From Nocardia nova SH22a (lineage in GTDB: Bacteria; Actinomycetota; Actinomycetes; Mycobacteriales; Mycobacteriaceae), in contig NZ_CP006850.1 of the NCBI RefSeq assembly GCF_000523235.1, forward strand, positions 6,572,001-6,636,000: a stretch of DNA of 64,000 nt, given 5' to 3'. A program made the position numbers and the translations under genes. Numbering within the stretch: the first letter of the stretch is position 1; every line of letters starts with the position of its first letter. The notes under the pieces are model-generated. The model saw only the letters and a list, made by a program, of their open reading frames with translations, was not told the origin of the DNA and searched no databases. Positions 45,360-53,935 of this stretch are shown here, one piece after another.

Positions 45360-46535
45360 TCAGACCTCCAGCACCACGGCGGTCCCCATGCCGCCGCCCG
45401 CGCACATCGCCGCGACACCGATGCCGCCGCCGCGCCGCCGCAGTTCGTGCGCCAGGCTCAGCACCATCCGGGTTCCGGTCATGGCGACGGGATGGCCGAG
45501 ACTGCAACCGCTTCCGAGGACGTTCACCTTGTCCTCATCGAGCCCCAGCGCGTCGGTCGCGGCGACCGCGACCGAGGCGAAGGCCTCGTTGATCTCCCAC
45601 AGCGCCACATCGGAAACCCCCAGACCCGCACGGCCGAGCACTTTTTCGATCGCCGGTGCGGGCGCCAAGCCGGTCTCCGCGGGCGGCACACCCACCGAGG
45701 CCCAGGCCCGCACCACGGCCAGCGGCTCGATACCGCGCGCCCGCGCCACCGAGCGATCGGCGACCACCACGGCACCGGCCGCGTCGTTCACACCCGCGGC
45801 ATTCCCAGCGGTGACACTGAACCCGTCGATCTCGGGATGCAGCGGCTTCAGCGAGGCCAGCTTCTCCAATGTCGAAGTGCGCCTGGGGTGTTCGTCCACC
45901 GCGAAGGTGACCGTCGCGCCGTCGCCCCGGGTCACCTCGATCGGCACGATCTCGTCGGTGAAACTCCCGGCATCGATCGCCGCGATCGCGCGCTGATGAG
46001 ACCGCAATGCCCATTCGTCCATCCGCTCGCGGCTGATACCGGCCTTCGCCGCGGCATTCCAGCCCACGGTGATCGACATGTCACGCACCGGGGCGTCGGG
46101 CGTCTCACGATGACTGGGAGCGAGCCAGTCCTCCTCCCACTCCGCGCTGCCCGGAATACGCCGATTCACCTTGGGCGCGGTCGAACTCGACTGCACTCCC
46201 CCGGCGATCACGATCCGGTCCATCCCCGACATGATCGAGGCGGCGGCACTCTGCAATGTCGACAGTCCCGAGGCACAGTGCCGGTTGTGCGCGATCCCCG
46301 GCACACTCATCAGGCCCGCCTCGATCGCGACATAGCGGCCGATCGCCCCACCGCCGTACAGCGATTCGCCGAGCACGACATCGTCGACGGTCTCGGGATC
46401 GACCCCCGCGCGCCGGACCGCTTCGGCGACGACCGCCGTGCCCAGTGCGAACGGATCGGTTTCGGTCAGTGAACCCTTGTACGCGGTCCCGATCGCCGTG
46501 CGAGCGCCCGAGATGATCACGGCCTCATGGCTCAT
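45360..46535 (-). CDS. Acetyl-CoA acetyltransferase (thiolase)
   Basis: This 391-residue thiolase has the nucleophilic Cys in NRHCASGLSTLQ near 88, His in the NEAFA motif and the second Cys in CAGGGMG at the C-terminus. It cleaves a 3-ketoacyl-CoA with CoA to release acetyl- or propionyl-CoA. GGAGA lies before ATG 46535. It lies 48 bp downstream of the second amidohydrolase gene and probably shares its transcript. This intact thiolase contrasts with the Cys-less one at 59941. Confidence 0.92.
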   Translation of the reverse strand: MSHEAVIISGARTAIGTAYKGSLTETDPFALGTAVVAEAVRRAGVDPETVDDVVLGESLYGGGAIGRYVAIEAGLMSVPGIAHNRHCASGLSTLQSAAASIMSGMDRIVIAGGVQSSSTAPKVNRRIPGSAEWEEDWLAPSHRETPDAPVRDMSITVGWNAAAKAGISRERMDEWALRSHQRAIAAIDAGSFTDEIVPIEVTRGDGATVTFAVDEHPRRTSTLEKLASLKPLHPEIDGFSVTAGNAAGVNDAAGAVVVADRSVARARGIEPLAVVRAWASVGVPPAETGLAPAPAIEKVLGRAGLGVSDVALWEINEAFASVAVAATDALGLDEDKVNVLGSGCSLGHPVAMTGTRMVLSLAHELRRRGGGIGVAAMCAGGGMGTAVVLEV

Positions 46536-46583
46536 GGATGTCTCCTTCTTCTTCGTACCCAGCGGCGCATCCGCGGGCAATGC

Positions 46584-48290
46584 TCAGCGGGCGTCGACCA
46601 GGCGGCCAGGAACCTCACCGGTCAGTTCGTCGTGATCCACCAGCACGCGGCCGTTGACCAGCGTGTAGTCGTAGCCGCGCGCCCGCTGGACGAACCGGTG
46701 GGCGCCGAGCGGGAAGTCCGATGCCATCCGCGGCGCGAACAGATCGAGATTGTCCAGATCGATGACGTTCACATCGGCACAGGCGCCGGGGGCCAGGACG
46801 CCGCGGTCGGCGATACCGAACAGGTCGGCGGCATCGGCGGTCAGCCGCCGGATCGCGGGACCGATCCCGAGCAGTTCCCGGTCCCGCACCCAGTGCCGCA
46901 GGAAATACGTGGAATTGCCCGCGTCCATGGTCAGGGCCACGTGCGCGCCCGCATCGGCGACGCCGAGCACGACATCGGGATTGGTGATCATCCGCGCCAC
47001 GGCGTCGAGATCCTGATTGAGCACCGGGTAGTAGAGCAGCCCCAGCCCCGCCGTCTCGACGGTGTAGTCGATGAACGCGGCCGCGGCACTGACTCCGCGC
47101 CGCTTCGCCTCGGCGGCCAGACTGTTGTCCGGCCCGACGTCGTAGGCGGCCGAACCCGGCGGCAGCAGATACATCTTCGCCGGATCCTTGGGTGCGAGCG
47201 GGCCCGACGCCTCCGACGGTCGGTCGGCCTCCTCGACCAGCCGGGCCCGGATCTCGGCGCGGGCGAACATCTCGAGTCGCACGCCCGGCGGCTCGGCCAT
47301 CACCTCGGACCAGGTCGGCAGCGCGTCGTAGGGCGTGCGACCGGAAATGCCGTACACGATGGCACTGCCGCGCACCGCGGTCATCGGCCGCAGATCGGCG
47401 CCGCGCGCACGGGCCGCGGCGGTCTGTTCCATCACCCACGCCCACAGGCCGGGGCGCCGGTCGCTCTGCATGATCGAAAAGGTCAGCGGGCGGCCGGATT
47501 TCAGGCTCACCCGCTCCATCCAGTCCATCTCGGCGCGCGAGTTCGCACGGTCTGCGCCGTCACGTTCGCCGATGCGCGGGACGACCTGGAAGGTCCCGCG
47601 GCCGCGCTCGGCCAGCACGTCCGCGATGGCCGACAACTCCTCGACATCGGCAAAGGTCCCGGGCACCGGACGCCCGTCGGTCACGGTGTGCATATATGTG
47701 CGGGAGGTGGAAAAGCCCAGTGCGCCACCGTCGATCGCCTCGGCGACCAAGGCGGCCATGGCGGCGCGATCCGCGGCGGTCGCGGGCGCCTCGCCGAGAC
47801 TGCGCTCCCCCATCACGTAATAGCGCAGTGCGGCGTGTCCGATCAGACCACCCACATTCACGCCGAGGGCGCGATCACCGAGGGTCTTCAGATAGTCACC
47901 GTAGGTCTGCCAGCCCCAGTCCATACCGGCCATGATCGTGTCGGCGGGGATGTCCTCCACCGATTCCATCATGGCGGCCAGATATCCCTCCTGGCCCGGG
48001 CGCACCGGCGCGAAGGTGACGCCGCAGTTGCCCATCACCACACTGGTGACGCCCTGGTAGCACGACGGTGTCGCCAGCGGATCCCAGAACAGCTGGGCAT
48101 CCAGATGGGTGTGCACGTCGATGAACCCGGGGGTCACCAACCGGCCCGACGCATCGATCTCCCGGCGCGCGGAACCGAGGTCCGCGCCGATCTCCGCGAT
48201 CTGGTCCCCGTCGATCGCCACATCCGCGCGACGAGGCGGCGCACCCGTTCCGTCGACCACGTCCCCACCGCGAATCACGATGTCATGCAT
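46584..48290 (-). CDS. D-aminoacylase-like amidohydrolase (second copy)
   Basis: This 568-residue TIM-barrel metal hydrolase has His60/His62 in DVHTHLD, Cys89 in GNCG and GADAGAHVAL near the C-terminus. It is related to the enzyme at 41143-42783, but the middle differs in length. Annotated D-aminoacylases of this type often act on cyclic amides or lactone-like rings. It heads an operon with the thiolase. Its promoter region (48291-48461) holds two dyads shared with the divergent SDR gene. Confidence 0.88.
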   Translation of the reverse strand: MHDIVIRGGDVVDGTGAPPRRADVAIDGDQIAEIGADLGSARREIDASGRLVTPGFIDVHTHLDAQLFWDPLATPSCYQGVTSVVMGNCGVTFAPVRPGQEGYLAAMMESVEDIPADTIMAGMDWGWQTYGDYLKTLGDRALGVNVGGLIGHAALRYYVMGERSLGEAPATAADRAAMAALVAEAIDGGALGFSTSRTYMHTVTDGRPVPGTFADVEELSAIADVLAERGRGTFQVVPRIGERDGADRANSRAEMDWMERVSLKSGRPLTFSIMQSDRRPGLWAWVMEQTAAARARGADLRPMTAVRGSAIVYGISGRTPYDALPTWSEVMAEPPGVRLEMFARAEIRARLVEEADRPSEASGPLAPKDPAKMYLLPPGSAAYDVGPDNSLAAEAKRRGVSAAAAFIDYTVETAGLGLLYYPVLNQDLDAVARMITNPDVVLGVADAGAHVALTMDAGNSTYFLRHWVRDRELLGIGPAIRRLTADAADLFGIADRGVLAPGACADVNVIDLDNLDLFAPRMASDFPLGAHRFVQRARGYDYTLVNGRVLVDHDELTGEVPGRLVDAR

Positions 48291-48328
48291 GGTTTTCCAT
48301 CCTTCCCGGCGCGGTTGGACCGAGCTAG

Positions 48329-48342
48329 AGTAAGCATGTACT
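48329..48342. promoter_or_regulatory. Candidate TetR operator D1
   Basis: AGTAAG-CA-TGTACT has a perfect left half and two changes in the right half. It lies about 40 bp upstream of the second amidohydrolase start. Confidence 0.5.
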
Positions 48343-48392
48343 CACTCAACATAACCCCTGAAAGGCTCGCATATAACCGGGTACCGTGAGAA

Positions 48393-48406
48393 AGTAGGTA
48401 CTTACT
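48393..48406. promoter_or_regulatory. Candidate TetR operator D2
   Basis: AGTAGG-TA-CTTACT has one change in the left half, and it extends to a 16-bp dyad with flanking A and T. It lies about 55 bp upstream of the SDR start, so the two divergent operons share one regulatory region. Confidence 0.65.
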
Positions 48407-48461
48407 TGCTAACCGCAGACGTCCGGAACCCGGTTCCGGAACGCAGATCGCAGGAGTCGAC

Positions 48462-49271
48462 GTGGGATCGATGGACGGCCGCACGGCGCTGGTGACCGGC
48501 GCCAGTCGTGGCATCGGGCAGCGGATCGCCGAACGTTTCGCGGCCGAGGGTGCGGCGGTGGCCGTGGTGGCCCGCACGGCCGAGCCCGGCACCTCGGCGC
48601 TCCCCGGTTCGATCGAGGAGGTCGTGGCCGGGATATCCGAACGCGGCGGGAGGGCCGCCGCCATCCGCGCCGATCTGACCGTGCCCGCCGAGGTCGAAAC
48701 CATCGTGACGCGCGCCGAGGAGGCGCTGGGCCCGATCGACACCCTCGTCAACAACGCCGGTGTGAACTTCTACGGCCCGGCGCTCGACATCCGCCCCAAC
48801 CGCTACGCCCTGATGTTCCAGATGATGGTGCACACGCCGTTCCGCCTGTGCCAGTTGGCGATTCCCGGCATGATCGAGCGCGGGCACGGCTGGATCCTCA
48901 ACATCACCTCCAAACAGGCCCGCCACCCGCTGGGCCCGCCGTATCCGGACTGGGCCGCCGACGGATGTGTGCCGTACGGCATGTGCAAGTCGGCGCTGGA
49001 CCGGCTCACCACCGGGTTGGCGGCCGAGGTGTACGGCACCGGTGTCCGGATCAACTGCCTCGGCACCTCCGGGTTGGTGATGACGCCCGGCGTCGCGGTG
49101 GTCTCCCCCCACACTCCCGACAACACCCCGGTGGAGCCGGACGACGCGATGGCCGAAGCCGCTGTGGTGCTGTGCAATTCACACGCCGACACCGGCCGCA
49201 TCGCCTACAGCATGGAGTTGCTGGGCCGCCCGTTCCCCGATGGCCCGTGGGCCCTCTCGGCCACCTACTGA
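48462..49271 (+). CDS. Short-chain dehydrogenase/reductase
   Basis: This 269-residue SDR has cofactor motif TGASRGIG at 12-19, NNAG at 97-100, Ser150 and the Tyr172-x3-Lys176 pair (YGMCK). The Ser is followed by an unusual KQARHPLG stretch. It oxidises or reduces an alcohol/ketone of the pathway substrate. AGGAG 5 bases before GTG 48462 sets the start. It is followed after 15 bp by the ferredoxin gene and probably co-transcribed with it. Confidence 0.9.
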   Translation: MGSMDGRTALVTGASRGIGQRIAERFAAEGAAVAVVARTAEPGTSALPGSIEEVVAGISERGGRAAAIRADLTVPAEVETIVTRAEEALGPIDTLVNNAGVNFYGPALDIRPNRYALMFQMMVHTPFRLCQLAIPGMIERGHGWILNITSKQARHPLGPPYPDWAADGCVPYGMCKSALDRLTTGLAAEVYGTGVRINCLGTSGLVMTPGVAVVSPHTPDNTPVEPDDAMAEAAVVLCNSHADTGRIAYSMELLGRPFPDGPWALSATY

Positions 49272-49286
49272 CCCCGGAGGACGACC

Positions 49287-49475
49287 ATGAACGTCACCGT
49301 CGACGCCAACCGCTGCGAGGGCCACGCCCGCTGCTGGGAGATCTGCCCCGAGATCTTCGAGCTCGACGACGAGGGCCACGGCCGCGCCCTCGTCTCCGAG
49401 GTCCCCCCGGAACTCGCGGAACGCGCCCGGGAAGCCGCCGACAACTGCCCGGAGCGAGCGATCACATTCGACTGA
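49287..49475 (+). CDS. [3Fe-4S] ferredoxin with CxxHxxC motif
   Basis: This 62-residue ferredoxin has Cys10, His13, Cys16, Cys20 and Cys54. The cluster motif reads CEGHARC where a classical [4Fe-4S] protein has CxxCxxC. A noncysteine in this position is typical of the [3Fe-4S] ferredoxins that feed mycobacterial P450s. The local P450 at 38155 is its likely customer, and the Rieske enzyme is a second possibility. It lies 15 bp after the SDR gene. Confidence 0.9.
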   Translation: MNVTVDANRCEGHARCWEICPEIFELDDEGHGRALVSEVPPELAERAREAADNCPERAITFD

Positions 49476-50045
49476 CCGCCGCAGAGCCGATGGTCGCAGG
49501 GACGCCGGATCGCCCGCACGCGGCTCAACTCCTTCTCCTCGAGCAGACCAGCGGGTTTCCCGGAGCACCCCAAACGGGATTCGGCCGTCCAGTCAGCGCA
49601 GTTCCACGAGAGACCGTCCGGACCGGATGAAGACCCGGGCGTCGGCGGTCCCCAGCATGCTCACGTATGCCGCCGCCAACTCGGCGACGGTCAGCCGGGC
49701 GTCGTGGTGTGAACACCCTCGGGCGATCTGCCGCGAACAGCGGTGGGCCGAGCCCGGACCGGGAGAATCGACCCGGCAATCCCCAGGGCCGTAGGCAGCG
49801 AGCACGCAGACTCGAAATACCTTGCCGCCCCGAAGTACCGACACTTCTCCAGGATGCTGCGAACCGTAGGATCAGCAGTCGCTCGCGGGCGTAACCCGCA
49901 GTGGCACCACCCGTTCCGGGGGTGTCACCGAAGCGACTGCTATCGATATCGGTTCACTGCTTGCGCCTCCTACGGCTTCGACCACGCCATGGTAGCGGCC
50001 GGAGCACGTCGCTGTCGCGGAGATATCCACGCTCGACGCGTCGGC
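49476..50045. other. 570 bp without a convincing gene
   Basis: Short open frames here overlap each other on both strands and have no matching ribosome sites or family motifs. The minus-strand frame 49593-49844 contains a coding-like stretch (VAELAAAYVSMLGTADARVF) that may be a gene remnant. The right part holds the folded element at 49874-49941. Confidence 0.45.
49874..49941. ncRNA. Candidate structured RNA or DNA element, three-way junction
   Basis: A 10-bp closing stem pairs 49874-49883 with 49932-49941. Inside it a hairpin GCGGG/CCCGC (49885-49889 with 49895-49899) is followed by a 12-pair hairpin (49901-49913 with 49917-49928). The latter has one bulged A and one G-T pair. Junction bases are C, A and CGA. 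The fold is possible on either strand. Family unknown; it might be an RNA element or an insertion-element end. Confidence 0.45.
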
Positions 50046-50073
50046 AGCGCCCGCCGGCTCACCGGCGGGCGCT
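50046..50073 (-). terminator. Terminator of the amidohydrolase gene
   Basis: Arms 50046-50057 and 50062-50073 form a perfect 12-bp stem with a CTCA loop, 14 bp past the stop of the leftward amidohydrolase gene. Confidence 0.8.
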
Positions 50074-50086
50074 CTCGGAAGTCGGC

Positions 50087-51295
50087 CTACGACTCGGGAA
50101 TCGACGCCGGATCGGCCGGAGTGAAGTTGTAGACCCGCGAGGCATTGCCGACGGTGATCTTGTCCTGCACGTCTTGCGGCAGGTGGCCCAGCCATTTACC
50201 GGCCATCTGCACGGTGTCCGGCCAGGTCGAATCCGAATGCGGGTAATCGCATTCGAGCATCACATTGTCCTCACCGATGATGTCCAGCAACCGGATTCCG
50301 GCCTGGTCCTCGATGAAGGTGCCGAAGACGTGATCGCGGAACAGTCGCCGGATGTCGGTGTCCAGATCGAACCTGGCCGCGCCCTTCTCCTCACCGCGCT
50401 CGTGCGTGGCGTTCATGCTGATATCGAAGCGCGAGGCCCAGAACCGCTGCTTGTCGACGACCTGTTCGGCGCGTTCGAGGAAATAGGGAATCCAGCCGAT
50501 CGAGCCCTCCGACAGCGCGATCTTCAAATTCGGATGCTTCACGAAATTACCGCTGAACAGCCAGTCCAGCAGTGTGCCGGCCTGATTGGCGGCCGCCGAG
50601 TAGGCCATGAAGGCCAGCGTCGGCATGTCTTCGGAGGTTCGGATCATATTGGACGAGGAACCGACGTGCATCGAGACCACGAATCCGGTGTCGTTGCAGG
50701 CCTGGAAAACCGGATCCCAGAAGTCGGTGTGAATCGAGGGCAGGCCCAGCTTCGTCGGATTCTCCGAGAAGGCAATGGATTTCGCACCCAGCGCAGCGGT
50801 GCGCTCGATCTCGGCCGCGGCGGCCACCGGATCCCACAGCGGGATGATCATCATCGGAATGAAGCGGCCCGGGAACGCCTGGGCGAATTCCTCGAGGATG
50901 AAATCGTTCCAGGCGCGCACGCACAACAGTGCGAGTTCCTTGTCCTTGGCCTCGTGGAAGATCTGACCGCAGTAGCGCGGCAGGGAGGGGAACAGCATCG
51001 ACGACAGCACATGGCCCTGATTCATATCGGCCACGCGCGCCGCGGGGTCGTAGCAACCCAGCCGCATTTCCTCGTACGTGATGGGTTCCGGAGAGAACTC
51101 CTCACGCTTCTTGCCGGCGACGGCGTTCAAGCCGGTGGTGACGATCTGACGATCCTCGTACACCCAATATTCCGACTTGTCCTCCCGGACGATCCGAGGT
51201 CCGGTCTCGCGCCATTTCTCCGGCAACCGCTCCTGCCACAGCCGCGCCGGCTCGATGAGATGGTCATCAACCGATATGAACCAGCTGAACGACAT
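50087..51295 (-). CDS. PF04909-type amidohydrolase/decarboxylase (copy 1)
   Basis: This 402-residue TIM-barrel protein of the ACMSD-like amidohydrolase group has the metal motif DDHLIEP (His12, Glu15), VSMHVG in the middle and the Asp ligand in ECDYPHSD near the C-terminus. Members decarboxylate or hydrolyse cyclic acids. Strong similarity to the copy at 62109 includes a shared EPxxLWxxRxxxKW N-terminus. GGGAGA lies before ATG 51295. A weak half-site CTTACA lies 33 bp upstream. Confidence 0.9.
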   Translation of the reverse strand: MSFSWFISVDDHLIEPARLWQERLPEKWRETGPRIVREDKSEYWVYEDRQIVTTGLNAVAGKKREEFSPEPITYEEMRLGCYDPAARVADMNQGHVLSSMLFPSLPRYCGQIFHEAKDKELALLCVRAWNDFILEEFAQAFPGRFIPMMIIPLWDPVAAAAEIERTAALGAKSIAFSENPTKLGLPSIHTDFWDPVFQACNDTGFVVSMHVGSSSNMIRTSEDMPTLAFMAYSAAANQAGTLLDWLFSGNFVKHPNLKIALSEGSIGWIPYFLERAEQVVDKQRFWASRFDISMNATHERGEEKGAARFDLDTDIRRLFRDHVFGTFIEDQAGIRLLDIIGEDNVMLECDYPHSDSTWPDTVQMAGKWLGHLPQDVQDKITVGNASRVYNFTPADPASIPES

Positions 51296-51412
51296 GGGAT
51301 CTCCCAACTCCGGTAACAAAGCGAACACTTACATACAAGGTAGCGGGAGAACGTGCCGGGCGCCAGGGCGAACGACGATTCGTTGCGGTCTCGCGCCCAC
51401 TCCCGCACCGGT

Positions 51413-52489
51413 TCAGACGATGACCGTGCGCACCCCTTCGGCACTCGACAGCAGCGCCATGCCCTTGTTGATCTCGTCGAGCGAAATGCGGTGGGTGATC
51501 ATCGATTCCAGATCGAGGCGGCCGGACTCGGCGAGGCGGATGAAGCGCGGGAAGTCGCGCAGGATCTGCGCGCCGCCGACCACCGAACCCGCGATCCGCT
51601 TGCCGGAGAACACCGTCGAGATCGCGGGCAGGGTCAGCACATCGGTGGTGGCGGGCATCCCCACCAGCGTCACCACACCTTCCACCCGGGCCATGTCGAT
51701 GGCCTGGTTGACCAGCTCCGGCCGTCCGACCACCTCGAAGGTGTAGTCGGCGCCGCGCCCGCCGGTGAGCGCGCGCACCTGCGCGACCGGATCACCGTCG
51801 CCCGGATCGACGGTGTGCGTGGCTCCCACACCGACACTCGCCTCGCGGCGCCCGGCCATGGGATCGACGGCGATGACGGTGGCGGCGCCGGCGATATGGG
51901 CGCCCTGGATCACCGACTGCCCCACCCCGCCACAACCGATCACCGCGACCGACGATCCCGGCGTCACCCCCGCGGTATTGAGCGCGGCGCCGAGCCCGGT
52001 GGTGACGCCGCAGCCCAGCAGCGCGAGTTGCTCATCGGCCAGATCGGTCCGCACCGCCACCACCGACGCCTCGTGCACGACCATCGCCTCGGCGAAGGTT
52101 CCGCAGCCGCACACCGCCGCGGCGAGCCTGCCGTCGGCGAGCCGGAATCGTTTCCGGCCCTTGACTTCCGCATTGAGTTCGCAGTGATTGGACATGCCGT
52201 TCACACACGACCAGCAGTGCCCGCAGGCGGGGGTCACCGAGGCGAGCACCCGATCGCCCACCCTGACCCGCCGCACCTCGGAGCCGACCTCCTCCACGAC
52301 TCCACAGCCCTCGTGGCCCGGCACGATCGGCAGCGGCAGCGGCGACAGGCCGTTGATCACGTTCATGTCGGTATGGCAGATACCGCTGGCCGACAGCCGG
52401 ACCACCACATCGTGCGGTCCCGGTTCCGGAAGAGACAGATCTTCGATCTCGAGGGGCTGGCCGACCTCGTAGGCGACTACGACTTTCAC
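51413..52489 (-). CDS. Zinc-dependent alcohol dehydrogenase (MDR, class III-like)
   Basis: This 358-residue medium-chain dehydrogenase has the catalytic zinc set Cys38 and His59-Glu60 (GHEGCG), the structural zinc set Cys89/92/95/103 and the nucleotide motif VIGCGGVGQS. It oxidises an alcohol to an aldehyde or a hydroxyacyl compound with NAD+. The GTG at 52489 follows AGAGG and is chosen over the open upstream extension. It is divergent from the second PF04909 gene, with operator E between. Confidence 0.93.
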   Translation of the reverse strand: MKVVVAYEVGQPLEIEDLSLPEPGPHDVVVRLSASGICHTDMNVINGLSPLPLPIVPGHEGCGVVEEVGSEVRRVRVGDRVLASVTPACGHCWSCVNGMSNHCELNAEVKGRKRFRLADGRLAAAVCGCGTFAEAMVVHEASVVAVRTDLADEQLALLGCGVTTGLGAALNTAGVTPGSSVAVIGCGGVGQSVIQGAHIAGAATVIAVDPMAGRREASVGVGATHTVDPGDGDPVAQVRALTGGRGADYTFEVVGRPELVNQAIDMARVEGVVTLVGMPATTDVLTLPAISTVFSGKRIAGSVVGGAQILRDFPRFIRLAESGRLDLESMITHRISLDEINKGMALLSSAEGVRTVIV

Positions 52490-52544
52490 TGGATACCTCT
52501 GACGTTCGAATACGCGACTCGGACCGCCGCGCCTGGCTGAATCA

Positions 52545-52558
52545 AGCGAGTGCTTACT
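52545..52558. promoter_or_regulatory. Candidate TetR operator E
   Basis: AGCGAG-TG-CTTACT has a perfect right half and a left half with two changes, 55 bp upstream of the alcohol dehydrogenase start. A second half-site CTTACT lies at 52693-52698 ahead of the divergent gene. Confidence 0.5.
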
Positions 52559-52746
52559 CATATTAGGAGGGCAGCGACCGTCCCGGCGGCAATTCGCCGC
52601 AGCACCACAGATTCCCGGCCCCCGATATCGCCGAACCGGGCGCGACCTTGACATCCTCTGCCCCCGATGCGAAGTTAGTAACTGTGCGCTCACTTACTGC
52701 GGGCTCACATCCCTGTCGACGGGCACTTGGCGGAGGTAGCGCAGCG

Positions 52747-53922
52747 ATGGAATACGGGTTGATCGATGCCGACGGGCACTACTACGAACCCGACGATTGC
52801 TTCTCGCGTCATATCGAGTCGCGATTCGCCGACCGCACGATCCGGGTGCGCCGTGGTGACGACGGCCTGGGCCGGGTCTTCCTGCGGGAGCAGCGCACCT
52901 TCATGAGCGTCATGCCCGGGGACTACGCCTCGGCGCCGGGTGCGCTGCAGGGCCTGTTCGTGGGCGGGGTCGCCGACGGATTCACCCATCGCGAGGTCGT
53001 CACCTCGAAGGACCATCCCGAATTCGCCGAGCGCAAGGCCCGGCTCGCGGTGCTGGACGAGCAGGGCGTGGATGCCACCATCATGCTGCCCACGCTCGGC
53101 GTCGCCGTGGAATACGACCTGCGCGACGACGTGGATCTCACCTACGCGAGCCTGCGCGCGTTCAACCGCTGGCTCGAGGACGACTGGGGTTACGGTGCGG
53201 ACGGCCGACTGTTCGGTGTGCCGATGCTGTCGCTGCTGGATATCGACGAGGCCGTGCGGGAATTGCACCGGGTGATCGACGCGGGCGCCCGCATGGTCCA
53301 CCTGTGCCCCGGGCCCATCAACGGCCACTCCCCCGCCGACCCGATCTTCGATCCGTTCTGGGCCACCGTCTCCGACGCCGGAATTCCCGTGGTATTCCAC
53401 GTATCCAACAGCGGCTACCAGCATTTCTACGGAACGCACTGGTCGGAGAACCCCGACAACCCGTCCCATCAGCAGTCCCCGCTGCAGTGGGCCCTGTGCA
53501 ATACCGAGCGCCCCGTGGTCGACACCTTGATCGCCCTGACCCTGCACAATCTGTTCGGCCGCCACCCCGGAGTCAAGATCGTCTCCATCGAGAACGGCTC
53601 GAATTGGCTGCGCCCCCTGTTCAAGACGATCGACAAGGCCGCCGCCCTGGGCCGCCGCGGCCCCATGATCGGCGGCAAACTCCCACCCCACCCCAGCCAG
53701 GCCCTGGCCGAACACCTGTGGGTCTGCCCCTTCCCGGAAGACGACGTCCACGACCTGATCGACGCCATCGGCCCCGACCACGTCCTGTTCGGCTCCGACT
53801 TCCCGCACCCGGAGGGGCTGCGCGAACCCCGCGACTATCTGCCCCGCTTGGAAAGTTGCGATCCCACGGTGCGCCACCAGGTTCTGCGCGGTAACACCGC
53901 GGCGCTGCTCGGCCTGAGCTGA
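52747..53922 (+). CDS. PF04909-type amidohydrolase (copy 2)
   Basis: This 391-residue member of the same metal-hydrolase group has DADGHYYEP (His11, Glu14), VVFHVSNSG in the middle and GSDFPHPEG near the end. It diverges more from the other two copies, with an insertion of YGTHWSENPDNP. GGAGGT lies ahead of ATG 52747. Likely target is a cyclic or vinylogous carboxylate intermediate. The convergent gene starts its stop 13 bp away. Confidence 0.9.
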   Translation: MEYGLIDADGHYYEPDDCFSRHIESRFADRTIRVRRGDDGLGRVFLREQRTFMSVMPGDYASAPGALQGLFVGGVADGFTHREVVTSKDHPEFAERKARLAVLDEQGVDATIMLPTLGVAVEYDLRDDVDLTYASLRAFNRWLEDDWGYGADGRLFGVPMLSLLDIDEAVRELHRVIDAGARMVHLCPGPINGHSPADPIFDPFWATVSDAGIPVVFHVSNSGYQHFYGTHWSENPDNPSHQQSPLQWALCNTERPVVDTLIALTLHNLFGRHPGVKIVSIENGSNWLRPLFKTIDKAAALGRRGPMIGGKLPPHPSQALAEHLWVCPFPEDDVHDLIDAIGPDHVLFGSDFPHPEGLREPRDYLPRLESCDPTVRHQVLRGNTAALLGLS

Positions 53923-53935
53923 CGGTCCCCCGTTC

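Noticed and set aside
46527..48389. 620-codon plus-strand frame opposite the second amidohydrolase
   Set aside because: Antisense shadow, while the minus strand has intact metal-binding motifs and a clear start.
49593..49844. 83-codon minus-strand frame in the gene-free interval
   Set aside because: No ribosome site or family motif is visible, and it overlaps equally plausible frames on the other strand. Kept only as a possible remnant.
49874..49941. Hammerhead ribozyme or tRNA reading of the three-way junction
   Set aside because: The conserved hammerhead core bases (CUGAUGA and GAAA) and tRNA T-loop motifs are absent.
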